From positions 41,608-91,772 of the forward strand of contig PDHQ01000129.1 in assembly GCA_003339415.1 (NCBI GenBank): 50,165 nt of DNA, given 5' to 3'. A model generated the notes under the pieces. The model saw nothing but the letters and a program-made list of their open reading frames with translations, ran no database searches and was not told the DNA's origin. A program made the position numbers and the translations under genes. This document shows, piece after piece, positions 22,311 to 34,215 of the stretch. Source of the stretch: Ophiocordyceps camponoti-saundersi (nom. inval.) (taxonomy: Eukaryota > Ascomycota > Sordariomycetes > Hypocreales > Ophiocordycipitaceae). Positions within the stretch are counted from its first letter, which is position 1, and the number at the start of each line of letters is the position of its first letter.

Positions 22311-23832
22311 CCCCCCGTTAAAACTTTTAAAATCGGCTAGTAAATAGTATTTCTACGGGGGGTTAGAGGGTAGCGCCTTATTAGAGGCGTAGTCGGATTC
22401 GCGAGGCGAGGGGGGATCGTCTTAATACCTAGGGGGAGGGGATAGCGATTCGTTAAATAAGTTATTAGACCGGTAAGGGGGGTTAAAATTATCTCTAAGC
22501 TAGGGGGGGGAATAGCTAATATTAATAGCGAGGGCGTAAGAGAGTTATTCGATATAGGAAAGATTATATTTAGCTTATAGATACCGAAAAAATTAGTTAA
22601 AGCGGCTAGTAAAAAGTCTCTTATTCCTATCCTTTATATCTATATCGTTAGTATTATCGGTATTATCGTTATAGTAATCGGTATCGGGAAAGTTATTATT
22701 AGAGTTACCGTAATAAGAGTAGATATCGGAAAAGTTATCCTCGCGCGTATTGCGAAGATTCCCTTCTTCGGATAACTAAGTAATATCTTAAGATATATTA
22801 AAAGTAACTAATAGGGGTTATATAGCGGTATCTATTATAAGGGGGAAATAAGGATAGGGAGTAAGATAGGGCGGGTAATAGCTAGGATCGAGTTTTATAT
22901 CGGAGCTAATATTATATATATAAAAGGCGGGCGAGTTTTCGTTCTAGAAAATATCGTAAGTATACGCGCCGGTAAACGTTTCCTAATATCGTATAAAGAG
23001 AACTTAAAATATAAACTAGTTACGGTAAGAAATCTAATAATATATATTTGTATTTATCGATAAGCCGGTAAGGTTAGGGAGAGATTAGGAAGGCGGGAAA
23101 AGCGTAAAAATATACTAAATATACCGAGATAGGAGGATAGCGTAATATAGCTTAAGTAAGCTAGGGGGTAAAAGGTATTATTAGCGGTGCTAATATTAGG
23201 TATCTTAATTATAAGGTTTGCTTAAGTAGAGGACTATAAACTAAGCGTTAAAGGAGGACGAGTTAGCGATATAGAATATACGGTTATATATATTAAAGGG
23301 TAGCGTTTTACTAGCGTATTTAGTATTATATTATATTTACTAGTTAAATAATAAAATCCGAATATAGTTCTAAGGTATAAGGATTTAAGCGGCCGGCGGG
23401 ATAGTAATAGGTTTAAGATAAGAACTAATAATAAATATTATACTAAGCGAAAATTCCTTTTTAGTTTCGGAGTTATCTAATAGTAGATCCGGGGTATTTT
23501 CCCTATAATCGATACTATATTTTTCTTAAAGAAGTCTATATATAGCGGCAAAGTTAAAGGCTTTAGATTCGGTTATTTCCTAGAAGCGGCGGCTTATTTT
23601 CGCGAAAAGGGAGAGGTAGGTTAGATTTAGTATTTAAGGGGGATAGATAGCTATATATATATAAAAGCTTAGCTAGCGAATTAAGATACTTAATCTTATA
23701 GCGGGAATAAAACTCGGAAGAGTTATTAGTAGGGGTTATAAGCGTTAGCTTATCTAGAAAGACCGGGTTATATAATATAAAGACTATACTATCTTTACTA
23801 TATTCTCCCCGTATATTAGATTCCTTAGGCAT
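22240..23832 (-). pseudogene. Decayed minus-strand gene with intact ATG start, unidentified
   Basis: Starts at ATG 23832 (MPKESNIRGEYSKDSIVF) and is open for 89 codons to 23563, the longest ATG-initiated frame on this strand. The same frame continues past the TAA with further Gln-type stops to about 23250. Near 22760-22300 a minus-strand frame reads an acidic Asp/Asn-rich piece (NDNTDNTNDIDIKDRN), then KRLFTSRFNQFFRYLQ, YALAINISYSPPQLRDN and Pro-rich sequence. The middle resembles part of the remnant at 26870-29150, so the two are probably related. It is preceded on its own strand by A-rich sequence and a C run (the + strand G18 at 23924-23941). Convergent with the + strand gene before it. 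Function unknown. Confidence 0.5.
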
Positions 23833-23923
23833 TTTCGTAAATATATTTTTTTTCGTTCTTTTTTTTTTCTTTTTTTTTTCTATTTTTATCGGTTAATAGT
23901 AATAGACTAAGTAATAGCTTTTA

Positions 23924-23941
23924 GGGGGGGGGGGGGGGGGG
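23924..23941. repeat. G18 homopolymer
   Basis: Eighteen G on the + strand, about 90 bp upstream of the minus-strand ATG at 23832. Resistant to RIP because it contains no CpA. Its exact length may be inaccurate in the assembly. Confidence 0.85.
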
Positions 23942-25390
23942 TCTTAGAAAGGTAAGAGATAGTTACTTAGTAAAAAGAAGCTTAACGGGGAAGAAGTAGA
24001 ATAAGGACAGTAGGAAGAGAGGTAGTTTATATATATATAGTTTATTTAAGTATATAATATCTTTCTACTTTACTTCTTTATAGCGCGTAGTATATACCGC
24101 TTATATACGAATATAACTAGAACTTAGGATAATATATATATATAAACTAGTATAATAGTTTTATAGTTATAATTACCGTATTAGCTTAATACCGGCAAAA
24201 CGCGGAGGATATAAAGCTAGTTTCTAAGGCGTAATTAGTTTATAGTACCTATACGGTTAGGTTTAAAGTTAAATAAGATTATATATCGTATTTTATAACT
24301 TAATATTTATATATTTTTAAAATATAATATATTAGCTAGGATTTTTTTTTTAAATATATATATATATATATATAATAATTTTAATATTAATATAAGGCCT
24401 AAGGGGATAAGATTACTTCCCGTATTTAAAAGCGTGAATTTATTAGGTAATAGAGGGGTAAGTTCTAAGAAATATCTATTTTTATATTTTAGTAAGGTAA
24501 CCGGCACTCGTGAAAAATAAATAGAGGGCTAGTAGGGAAAACAGTATAAAGGGAGTAGGTTTAGGTCCGCTAAGGCGTATAGGTTAGAAATAATAATATA
24601 ATACTAAAGGTCTATTAAGGTAGTAAAGGTCGATTAATATCTATTAAGGTAGTATAGGTTAATTAGGCTATTTTAATTTATTAGAAAAAAATTAATAGAT
24701 AAGTATCTTCTATCTAGAGAGTGCTTAAGAAAAGGGGGTAAAATAAACTATCGTCTTTCTAAAGGGAAGTTAAAATAGAGAGAATCTTCTTAAGTATAAA
24801 GGAGACGAGGAAAAGCGTAAGATTATCTTATAGATAATATTAGTCGCCGTAAGCGTAAGGGACTTAGTTATATATATAGCTTATACTCCGAGTAATTTTA
24901 TCTTTTTAGCTTAAGGAATTTAATAAATAAGACGGAATTAGACAAATATACGGATTTTTTTTTTTTTTATATTTCTTTCTTTTATAAGGCTATATATTTT
25001 ATAATTAGGTGATTTTATTCTTCTTAAATAAATAGTTAGTATAAGATATAAATAGGAAATTTAAAATATTTAAAGTATAATATAAGATAATATTTAAACG
25101 TAGCGAGCGATCTACGGGTTTTTTTCTTAAAAAGATAAAAAGGATAATAAGTATATATATAATAAGCTAATAGTAGAAAAAAGGGCTAGTTTATATATTA
25201 TATTAAATAGGATAATATTAGTAGGTAATTAATATTAGAAAAGGTAATTTATAATTATTATTTCGCTTAGATTTATATTTTATATATTATATATTTATAT
25301 ATATACGTATTTACGTTACGAGTAATATATTTAGATAGGTATTCTTATAGTAAGGAATATTTAGTAGATTATAAAAGGGGTATATAGAGA
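23942..25390. other. AT-rich spacer
   Basis: No coding frame stands out. A (TA)n run is at 24354-24374 and a T run at about 24956-24969. A short minus-strand open frame at 24507-24307 begins at GTG rather than ATG and has Tyr-Ile repeats from the TA run, so I do not treat it as a gene. Confidence 0.55.
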
Positions 25391-26750
25391 TATATAGATT
25401 ACGATATAGAAGAAGAGAAGAGGTAAGGTTAGATTATAAAAAGGTAAAACTATTTTATTAACGGTAATAGGCTAGCGTAAGAAGAAATAAACGCTAATTA
25501 TATATAAGATACTATTAGGAGCCTTTATAGGTATTAATTAAATCGTTTACTTAGCCCTTTTCTTATATTTTAGGAACTTCTACGGATTAGTATTATAAAG
25601 GCGGGGGTTTATTACATATTATAAACTAGTAGCGATAAAGCTAAACTATATTATTAGTCTTAAAAACCTTTATTAGAAAAGCTTAGGGTTACTTAAATAA
25701 AGAATATAGTTCTAAGCGTAGTCGGTAAAGCGTTTTTTTATCGGAGACGAGGATTTAATAGCCCTTAGGGGTTCTTTTATCGCTACGAATAGTAATAAGT
25801 CCTAACTACTTAAGTATATAAATATTTACGCCTTTATACTTTATATATTAAATAAATTAGAATAAAGTAAGGTAAAAAGGGAGTAGGGTATATAAAAGAA
25901 TAGTTATATTTTACTAATTTTTCTATATATATTTATAATAAATAATATACCGTCTTATTTAGGGGGAAATCGTTTTAGATATATATACTAAAATATATAA
26001 AGAATAATCACGACCGCTAACTACTTAGGGTTCTTTTTAGTAGGGAAAATAGTAAACCTAGGAGCGTTATTAAGCGCTTAAGGAGTTTCCGATAACGCGG
26101 TAATAGTAAGCGCCTATATTAAGAGGAGGTTATATATAAGATTAGGGAGGAGGCTCCGGAGGAGGTTACGGGCTTTAGCGTAATATTATTAAATATATAA
26201 GTCTTTAAGCTATTTACTACTAATTAAACTTATAAAACCCTTTTTAATTAGCGGCGGTATAGTATAAAAAGGTATAGGGTAACCGAAGTTAATAATATAA
26301 GGAGCTAAGCTAGTAATCGTTTCCTACGCCTTAAGAGCCTAACGCTTTAGTATACTAAGAATAGCGCGGGCGATAGGAGAAAGTCCGTTAGGTCCGATAA
26401 GTTTAAAAAAACGCCTTACTATTAGATAACTAAAGTAAGTACTAGGCGTTTATTAGATATAGCTAGTAGCGAAAGTAGCGTTAAGTGCGGTAGTTTACGT
26501 ATTAGGGGGCAGATTCTTATTACGAGTATATTAGATAGCGCTACGAAGATAAGAGAACTAAGTAGAATACTTAGAGGTAAGGGGACGAGAGGCGGCGATT
26601 TTCGTAAAGAGGTATACCTCGTAGATCTAAAGTGTATAATTACTACGTACTTTATATTTTATTATTTTAATATTACCGTAAGTAATAGGATTATTATCGT
26701 TAAAAGGGCTAGTAAAGGCTTTAAGCTACTTAGCATAGTATTAGCGGGCT
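25391..26750 (+). pseudogene. Decayed coding-like region, probably + strand
   Basis: From about 26350 to 26750 a + strand frame reads with few stops: SAGDRRKSVRSDKFKK, SSVKCGSLRIRGQILITSIL, KGTRGGDFRKEVYLVDLKC. It leads straight into the G-run cluster, which would encode poly-Gly in this frame. A second + strand frame over 26080-26620 is almost equally open (for example ISGGIVQKGIGQPKLII), so the exact frame is unsettled. Like the pair at 20460-23832, this region faces a minus-strand remnant. No family recognised. Confidence 0.35.
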
Positions 26751-26753
26751 AGA

Positions 26754-26822
26754 GGGGGGGGGGGGGGGGGGGGGAGAAAGAGAAGGGGGAGGGGGGGGGG
26801 GGGGGGGGGGGGGGGGGAAGAA

Positions 26823-26854
<32 letters not shown>
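26754..26854. repeat. Cluster of G homopolymers (G21, G27, G32)
   Basis: G21 at 26754-26774, a G5 run, G27 at 26791-26817 and G32 at 26823-26854, separated only by short A/G pieces. It would read as poly-Gly on the + strand or poly-Pro on the minus strand. The cluster could hold several G-quadruplexes. It sits at the junction of two convergent coding remnants. Confidence 0.85.
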
Positions 26855-26855
<1 letters not shown>

Positions 26856-26869
26856 AAAGATACGGAATA

Positions 26870-29150
26870 GTAAAAAGGTTTTAGCTTAACTGCTACTATT
26901 CGAGAAGGGCGGTAATATGCTAATTTCGCCGCGTATAGTTAGTATCGTTAAGCTAGTCGGTTTCGATAGCTTTAGATAACTAATTTTTTAAAAGGTTACG
27001 GAACTTAAAAGTAATAAACGCGACCGTTTATAAAACTTAAAAATCTTAAATTATAGTTACGGCGAAGTTTATAATATCTTAGGGGGAGGAAATAAGATCG
27101 CGCCTAAGAATACTAAACTTAATATCGTTATAGTAAGTACTAAAGATATAGACGCTATAATAGAACTTAAGCGCGGGAAAATATAGAAGCGGTAGTTATT
27201 TATCAGCTAAAATAAAGCAGAGGTAGCCGGTATTTATCGTACTAGGAGTCCGCTCGAAGTTAAGTACTATTAGCGAAATAAAGGGCTATGCCCCCTTTTT
27301 TAAGCTTTCTATCGTAAGTATTAGGCTAAGGGTCCTAGTAAATAATACCTTAAAATTACCGGTAAAATAAAAGTTTCCGAGGCGGTCGATAATAGCTACG
27401 GCCTTAGAGTCGGCGACGTTAAGCCCGGTATCGGGAGAGGTAAGGAAGCGCGAATCTATACTATATATTATAAAGTCGAATATCTAGCCGTAAGTAGAGA
27501 GAATATTAAGGAAAACGTCGGGCTAAAAGTTACGGAGGGGCGATATATAAGAGGATTTATTATAAAGGAAGAAGTTAATTAAGTTAAGTATAAGCTTTAG
27601 GATAGTACCGAAGTTACGATATTTAACGGCTAGCTCCGGGGTCCGTACTATAATAACTTATTCTATATAAAAAGCGTAAGACTAAAGTCTAATAAAGGCC
27701 TTAATCTGCTCCCTTTCGCGCGTAAATAGTATAGATACCTTAGGGTTTATTAGGTTAGCGCGGCCGCGGAGGGCGCCGAGGAGCCTCTTATACCTAATAT
27801 CGGTAGCTACGCTATATCTCGCCGCCTTAGCTAGCGGGAGAGTAAGCGTAGCGGTGCCGATACCTTTCGCTACTAGGAGGTCTTTTAGGCGGCTACGGAT
27901 AGAACGTTTAATATTAAAGTAGCCCTAAAAAAAGCCGAATAATATTACGTTTAGGTAACGCGCGCGATCGGCGTTATTATTATAATTATCTTAGTATATA
28001 TCTCGTAGGAAACGAGGTAATATTAGAGACGAGAAATTACTAAATCGGGGATAGAAAGCGAGCAGGTAAAAGGTAAAGTTAGTAAGGCGGCTATAATACT
28101 AAGTAATAAGGGTGCGGTTAGCTAGTAAGTATAAGTATCTAACTTTAGGGGTATTAACGTTACCGGAGGGGTATAGCGGCGTGGAGTAGTAGGCGTCGGG
28201 TATCCCGCTTTACTCTTACGGGGAATATTATATATCGGTAGCGAGGGTATAAGAGATATAAGCGATTCCGGAAAAGTTATACCTAATATCGAGCCTACTA
28301 GAGAGTATAAGGAGGCGGTTAGAAAAGGGATACGGGGCGGGGATAACGTTATCGCTATCGGAGTCTAGGGTAGTATAGGGGGAGGGGACAGGTTCTAAAT
28401 TAATCTAAGTATTAGCACCGTAATTATAAGCGTAAAAGGCAGGCTTATTCTTTATCTAAAAGGCATCGTTACGATAGTTATAGGCAAATATAAGCTAGGA
28501 GTTTATAAAAATTTACTAGAATATAACCCACTTCGTAAGGGATAAGGTTTACGAATAGGTTTCGTTAAGCTGCTAACTAAGCTCGATACTAGATCTATAA
28601 AGCTCTAAGGTTTTAAATATACTTTTAATATATTCCGCGAGGTAGCTAGCATAGTTAGTATATATTACCGTACCGGCGGAGGTTACCTTAGATAGGTTTC
28701 GAGGCCTAGTAGCCGGGTTTATTTTATCGGAATCGTTAATTTTAAGTTCGATAAGGTATATAACGATAAACTAGGTTTCTCGCGAGCCCGCTATAACGAT
28801 ATAGAATATATAGTTAGTAAGGGTAAATAATAATAGTTTAATTATATACTTAGAAGCGTAAGGCGCGGACTAACGCTATAAGGTAAAGGTAATATTATTA
28901 AAAAATCCGCCTTAGCGCGAGATAGTTCGAAGGGGAAAACTAATAATACTAATTATATCTATATAGAAGGTCGGATAGTAATTATCTTTAACGCTTACGG
29001 GTTAAGATTAGCGACTATTCCGAGAGTATTCGTAGTTAATAATATAGTAGGTTTAGAAAAGAGAGAGGGCTTCGGCGGGATTAAAATTAAGAGAATTAAT
29101 AAGTTTTTAAAGTTAAGAGGCTAGTTTCGGATTAGCCTAAATTAAGTATA
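26870..29150 (-). pseudogene. Long decayed minus-strand gene (over 600 codons), unidentified
   Basis: Reading down from about 28800 to 26990, consistent minus-strand frames hold only TAA/TAG at former Gln positions, for example about eight stops in the roughly 265 codons between 27900 and 27100. Readable pieces in order: SREPSFIVIYLIELKINDS (28775), TLDSDSDNVIPAPYPFSN (28360), DIRYKRLLGALRGRANLINP (27790), IYSIDSRFLTSPDTGLNVAD (27450), SLKKGAQPFISLIVLNFERT (27300). At least one frame shift lies near 28010. The piece RLLILSSRLDIRYNFSGIAY near 28320 resembles KRLFTSRFNQFFRYLQAKYN in the 22240-23832 remnant. The protein would be large and, at the far end, may run into a Pro run encoded by the G cluster. 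No domain recognised; a mobile-element ORF is one possibility. Confidence 0.55.
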
Positions 29151-30185
29151 ATATAATAGAAATAGTTACCGGAAAATTTATAAGATCTAAAAGTATAATT
29201 AATTATATACCCGCGCTAGATAAGGGTAGTTTCCTTATCTAAGGGGGCATATTTATCTTTAAATTCTAATAAGTTATTAATATATCCTAGCTTAGTAGGA
29301 GATTAAGGCTAGTTTTCGTTATCGTCGTAGGAATAATATTAGTTATTATAAAAATTATAAGTAGGGGGTATTTTAATATATACTTTAAGTAGAGGAGTAC
29401 GCGTGCTATAGGTATTAAGGGCGTATAAAGGAGGTAGGTAAGTAATAACCTATAGAGGGAGAGAGAGTAATTAATAAGCGAGTTAGATATATTAATTATT
29501 TAGTCCTTTTATAAGAAGAATAGTAGGCTAGATATTTTTTTTTATTTTACTACGTAGTATTTAGATTTAGTGCTTATATTATATTTATATTATAATTTTA
29601 TTTAATATCGTAAGCGGCCCCGTTACTAGGCCTTATTAACTCGTAATATCGTATAAGGGTAAAGAAAATTTAAGGCCCCGTTATTATAGTCCCTTTACAA
29701 AGAATCCTTTATATTATCTACACTTATATATTCTTTATTATATTTCCTCTAAGGCTATATAGTAATTATATAAATAATTAAAACTTATATTATTTTATTT
29801 TTTATATAGAATAAGTAAGATAGAATAGAAGAATAATATTAGCGGTATAATTATAATAAGATAATAGAAAGAGATAGTATATAATATTATATTATATATA
29901 GGGAAATTAAGTACTTTAACGAGGTAGTTTATAAAGACTCTATTATAAAAGTATATAGATTTAAATAATAGTAGGGAGCGTAAATTATAATATCTTTTTA
30001 AGAAACTATTTCCGGGAATATAAAGCCTAATACTCGGGTAATATTATTAATATTATATTAGGATATTATAAAAGGTATAAGATAATAGTTAAGTTTATAA
30101 GAAAAAAGTTATAATATTAATAAAATATAATAGGCGATATAGACTATACTTTTTTAATAAAGAATCTCTTTAAATATAGTTAGCG
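29151..30185. other. AT-rich spacer
   Basis: No coding frame or repeat seen. It may contain the 5' part of the minus-strand gene that ends at 26870, since the related copy at 23832 starts about 1.07 kb before the acidic region. I could not find a matching ATG. Confidence 0.4.
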
Positions 30186-30189
30186 TGCC

Positions 30190-31815
30190 TTACTATTTCT
30201 ATTATCTGCCTTTAGCCTCTACGAAAATATTATACTAGCAGACCGTAAAAAATAGTTTAACTTATTCCTTAGCGTTATATTTTACGGTTTACTAGCGGTA
30301 TAATCGTTCGTCCTTATAGTAGGTAGAGCAGGGCTTACTTACTATATAGACCGCGTAGGGTAGCTTATCTAACCCGGCTTTAAGGGTATTTTACTAGTAG
30401 CTAGCGGGGTATTAGTAAGTTAAGGATAGCGGACGAACGGGATAGTATTACTCTTAAGAGTAATATTAGGGGAATTAGCTTTAGTATAAAGAAAGGGTAA
30501 CGGAGGAAATAAGCTATCGGAATTATAATATATATTTCCGTTATCTTCGCTAGCGGTGCCTTATTCTTAGTACGTATCGTTATAGGAATATATAGGACTT
30601 AAGGGGAGAGAGATATTTTCGTCGGGGGGAGGCTTAGAATATAGTTAGCTACTTACTTTAAATAGCTACGTTACGGTTAGGGGAGCCCGTTTTCGCGAAA
30701 GCGGTAATAAGGTTAAGGGGGGGGTTAAATCCTAAATAGCGGTAATAAACGAAGGTATATTTAAGCGTTAGGTTTCGATATTTTTAGCGTTAGGATTACT
30801 ACCGCTATCGATTTCGAGAACTTAATATAATAGGTAAGTAATATATTATTATAGCGAAAGTTACTATATAAAGAGGGCGGCGAGGGTCTTAGGGAACTTA
30901 GCTAACTTAAAGATATAACGAAGGTATTTATCCTAAGTAATAAAGGGGAGCCTTAACGCGTAAGTGTAAAGGTCCTAGGTAAGATTAAACGTTTCGGTTC
31001 CGCCGCTATTATAAGGACCGGTATCGGTATCTATAGCTAGCGACTAGGTAAGGCGAAAGTTAGGACCGATATATTAGCAAACGATATCTAGTAGACTATA
31101 TTAGAACTAGTTACTAAATCGGGCAGCGTAGTTATTAGTATCGATTCCCTCTTTAGGAAGCATAAAGTAGTTAGTTTAATATAGCTACTTTAATACCTTA
31201 AGATTATAAATCGTAAAGTTAAGTAACTTATACTAGAGAATAATCGCTAAGCGCTCGTTAATAAGTTTAGTATTAAAATATAGTAGGAATAAAATAGGTC
31301 TCTATTTAGCTTTATTAAGGCGTTCGGTACTAAAAGATAGGAGGGTAGGGAGGAGGTTTTTATAAAAGAATAGCTTCTAATTATCGCGTTAGTTAAAGAT
31401 AATAGTAAGCGTATTATTTAGCTAGCTTATTATATATTTTATTACTTAATAAAGTACCTTATATTTTATTAAGGATAAGTTTATAGTTTAAGTAAGGTCG
31501 AGGATCTTAATATATCTTTCTATAAGCTTATAGTAAATATATTTATACTTATCGTTAGTAAATTAGATAAGTAGGGAACTATTATATTCCGCGGTTAGGC
31601 TACCCGATTTAGCGTCTTTTTAGGGTAAGAAAAGGAGCTTCTCGATCTTAGTAGGCGGATTATCGTCGCGAAGGGCGGCCGCGAGTTTATGCTAGTTATT
31701 AGGTATTACGCGGTAATAGGCGGTAAGGTAAAGGTATCGGAGGTTATACGTAACGTAATAAAAGGCAGCGAACTAGAACTATAGTAAATAATAATATTAG
31801 AGATAAGGTATAGCG
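30190..31815 (+). pseudogene. Decayed + strand gene, unidentified
   Basis: From about 31105 to 31785 one + strand frame reads about 225 codons with Gln-type stops only. It includes SKVEDLNISFYKLIVNIFIL (31490), ELLDLSRRIIVAKGGREFML (31630) and KVKVSEVIRNVIKGSELEL (31720). The last 55 codons are stop-free and contain one of the few internal ATGs. An earlier segment (30300-30800) is also readable on the + strand. The frame ends in Ser-Gly-Arg followed by the G41 run, which would be poly-Gly. I cannot name the family. The segment at 32435-32880 may be its continuation. Confidence 0.5.
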
Positions 31816-31817
31816 GT

Positions 31818-31818
<1 letters not shown>

Positions 31819-31859
<41 letters not shown>
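31819..31859. repeat. G41 homopolymer
   Basis: Forty-one G on the + strand, the longest homopolymer in the window. It could encode Gly in the flanking frame. It is a strong quadruplex-forming sequence and a likely place for assembly error. Confidence 0.85.
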
Positions 31860-31860
<1 letters not shown>

Positions 31861-32434
31861 AGCGAACTTCGGGAACTCTAAAGCATATTATCGAATCCTA
31901 CGTAATAATCCCGAAGGTACCTTTACTTAGGGCGGTAAAGCACTAGGCGGTAATATAATTTTTCTAAATAGGGTTACGCTATATAATAGTAAGTTATTAT
32001 AGCGGGAAGCCTAGTTAGCCTTCTAAGAAAAGGTAGCGTCCTATTTCGGTTTCGATATTATAAGCGGTGCTTTAGAACCTTTTAAGATTTTAGGAGGCCG
32101 CCTCTATTACCTATACTTAGATATCGCTATAGTTATTATTCTTTAAGAGAGTTTACTAATTAAAACGTAATATTAAGTTAATATTCCCTAGTATAGAATT
32201 TATATTATTATTAGCGTAGGGTTATAAGATTAATAAGGTACGAGGCTTAAACTTTTATTATAAAGCTAGCAGGGCTATTATAAGTTAGCCTCCTCTCCGT
32301 TATACTCTTAATTATACCTTTTTAGCGCTTTAATCCGGTACTAGCTAGATAATACCTTAACCGGTATTTCTAAAAGCTAATTAAGTAAATTATAAATAGT
32401 TTTAATATTATATAGTTTAGTATTAATATTCTTA
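31860..32434. other. Unresolved coding-like spacer
   Basis: Between two + strand remnants. Readable fragments occur near 31865-32050 but frames change repeatedly. An AT-rich part follows from about 32150. Confidence 0.35.
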
Positions 32435-32885
32435 TTTTATAGGAAGCGCCGGGACTCGTTAAGAGAGAAAAGGACGGTAATATAGTTTTTAACCGTATTT
32501 CGTTATAGGGCTCCTTAATAAAACGCTTCGTAAAGTTAGTTAATATATTTCTTATTAAGTATTTTATTTTTCGAAATCGTCTAATCTATCTTTAGAACTC
32601 TTATAGGAATCTTAGCTATAAGTATATAGTATTTTTTAGCGTCCTAAAATATACTTATAGTATTATTAAAATATTTATCTTAAGTAGCGAGGGATTAGGT
32701 TGTTTCTTCGTACGGTTAGTTATCGGATTATCGATTTCGGTATCGCTTACTAAGTTAATACCTAGGAGAGGAAGCTTTACGGCAAGATATAGTAATTAAG
32801 TTACTTAAGCGTTATTATAATATTATAAGTTTTTAGGATATATTTAAAAGCTTAAAGTTAATAGAAAGAATATAGGTAGTTTAGG
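32435..32885 (+). pseudogene. Decayed + strand coding segment, unidentified
   Basis: One + strand frame covers about 148 codons with about six TAA/TAG, mostly near the end. It includes a stop-free run of about 70 codons from about 32592 to 32800. Readable pieces are APGLVKREKDGNIVFNRISL (32448), SLIKRFVKLVNIFLIKYFIF (32515) and GLGCFFVRLVIGLSISVSL (32693). The density of hydrophobic residues between charged ones suggests a folded helical domain. One family worth testing is the N-terminal region of fungal telomere-linked helicases, but I cannot demonstrate that match. Confidence 0.5.
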
Positions 32886-33470
32886 ACGTTATATCTTTTA
32901 TAAGGTAGTATAGTAATATTAAACTTAGGGGATAATATAAGTATACCGTTATATATTTAGTTTTTTTTTATAATCCTTACCCTTTATCTTTTAGCTATAA
33001 CCTAAACCGTATAAAATAAAATAACTAATATTAGTATATACTTATATATATTAGGGTATTGTAAATATTATACTAAAAATACCTTATAAACTCTACTTAT
33101 TATATAAGACTTATAAGTTATATAGTCTATTTATAATAAATCTTTATAAAGGTATTACTATTTCCTACTCTTATTATTCCTTAGTTTTATTTCCTATATA
33201 TATATACGATAGGAATAGCTATAGATAGCTATATAAATAAATATACGGAGAGGTAAGAGTAGAATAAATATACTTAGGTAAAAGGGCGCCACGAATCTTA
33301 AGTATTAAGAGGCCGTCTAATAACCTATATTATAAAGCTAGACTAGTAGAAGAAATATATTAATTAGTAGGTTAGGGAGTAAAATAGGATAATAATTATA
33401 TATAAGAGGAGGGAGGGAGATTATTTAGGTTACGAGAGTGCCGGATAGTATCTTTTAGTATTTTTTAATA
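32886..33470. other. AT-rich spacer
   Basis: Very AT-rich with no clear frame. It ends where the copia frame becomes readable, so the copia element is probably truncated at its 5' side or too mutated here. Confidence 0.45.
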
Positions 33471-33474
33471 TAGA

Positions 33475-34215
33475 ATATTAGGCTTATAATAGTTAGAAAT
33501 CCTTATTAGATAGGTTATAAAGGAGCGGTTCTATATTAAAATACTATCTTTTAATAATAGGTAATACTCTCTATATTATTATTTATACTTAACTAGATAT
33601 CGCGTATATAGTTAGCAAGCTTATAAGGTTACGCTTAAACCTAGGGCCGCGTTATTTCTATAAAATTAAGCGTTACTTAGCTTATCTTCTTAATACGGCT
33701 AACTACGCCCTCTCCTTCGGTCTTAGAACTTATACGGCTATCTACTAGTTAGATTCTTCCTACGCTAATTATCCGGATACTCGTAAATTATCTTAGGGTT
33801 ACTATTTCTAACTTTAGGATAGTAGTACTTTTAATTAAAAGGCTATAAAGCAAATAACCGTTATAACCTCCTTTATAGAAAGGGAACTCCTAGCCTTTTC
33901 TAAGGCCGCTAAGGAATAACGGGCCCTATCCCGCTTAATTAAAAAACTCGGTATCTAAATAATAGGCATCTTAACACTTTAATATAATAATTAGCGTACG
34001 ATTATACTCCTAACTAAACCTCCCGCGAAACTTTAAATAAACCTCCGATATATCGATATTTATAATTACTAGTTACGATAAGAGGTATAGGATAAACGCC
34101 TCGAAATCCGCTAGATCGCCTCCGTAAATAACCTTACGGATAGCTTTATAAAAGCCCTGCCTACTAAGGCTTTGCTTCTTTTCCGCGAGCGTATTAGGGT
34201 TTTACCTCTACCTTA
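33475..34215 (+). pseudogene. Ty1/copia reverse transcriptase C-term and RNase H remnant
   Basis: The + strand frame from about 33560 reads IGNTLYIIIYTQLDIAYIV (one Gln restored from TAA), with the copia signature Asp-Ile-Ala-Tyr-x-Val-Ser. It continues with YLAYLLNTANYALSFG (33670), DSSYANYPDTRKLS (33752), ITVITSFIERELLAFSKAAK (33860), RYIDIYNY (34047), then NNLTDSFIKALPTKALL (34130). These are, in order, the end of the reverse transcriptase and the RNase H domain with its catalytic Asp and Glu, the YID(I/V)-like strand, and the C-terminal LADxLTKALP-like tail. All stops are TAA/TAG at expected Gln positions and the frame is continuous for over 200 codons. RNase H removes the RNA strand during reverse transcription. 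The upstream polymerase core is not recognisable. This is the best-supported element in the window, and it is inactive. Confidence 0.92.

Noticed and set aside
24307..24507. 66-codon minus-strand open frame
   Set aside because: Starts at GTG, runs through a TA microsatellite (Tyr-Ile repeats) and has no paralogue support.
25690..25760. tRNA-like sequence with AGTCGGTAAAGCG
   Set aside because: It resembles a D-arm, but I could not pair an acceptor stem or find a T-arm at the right distance.
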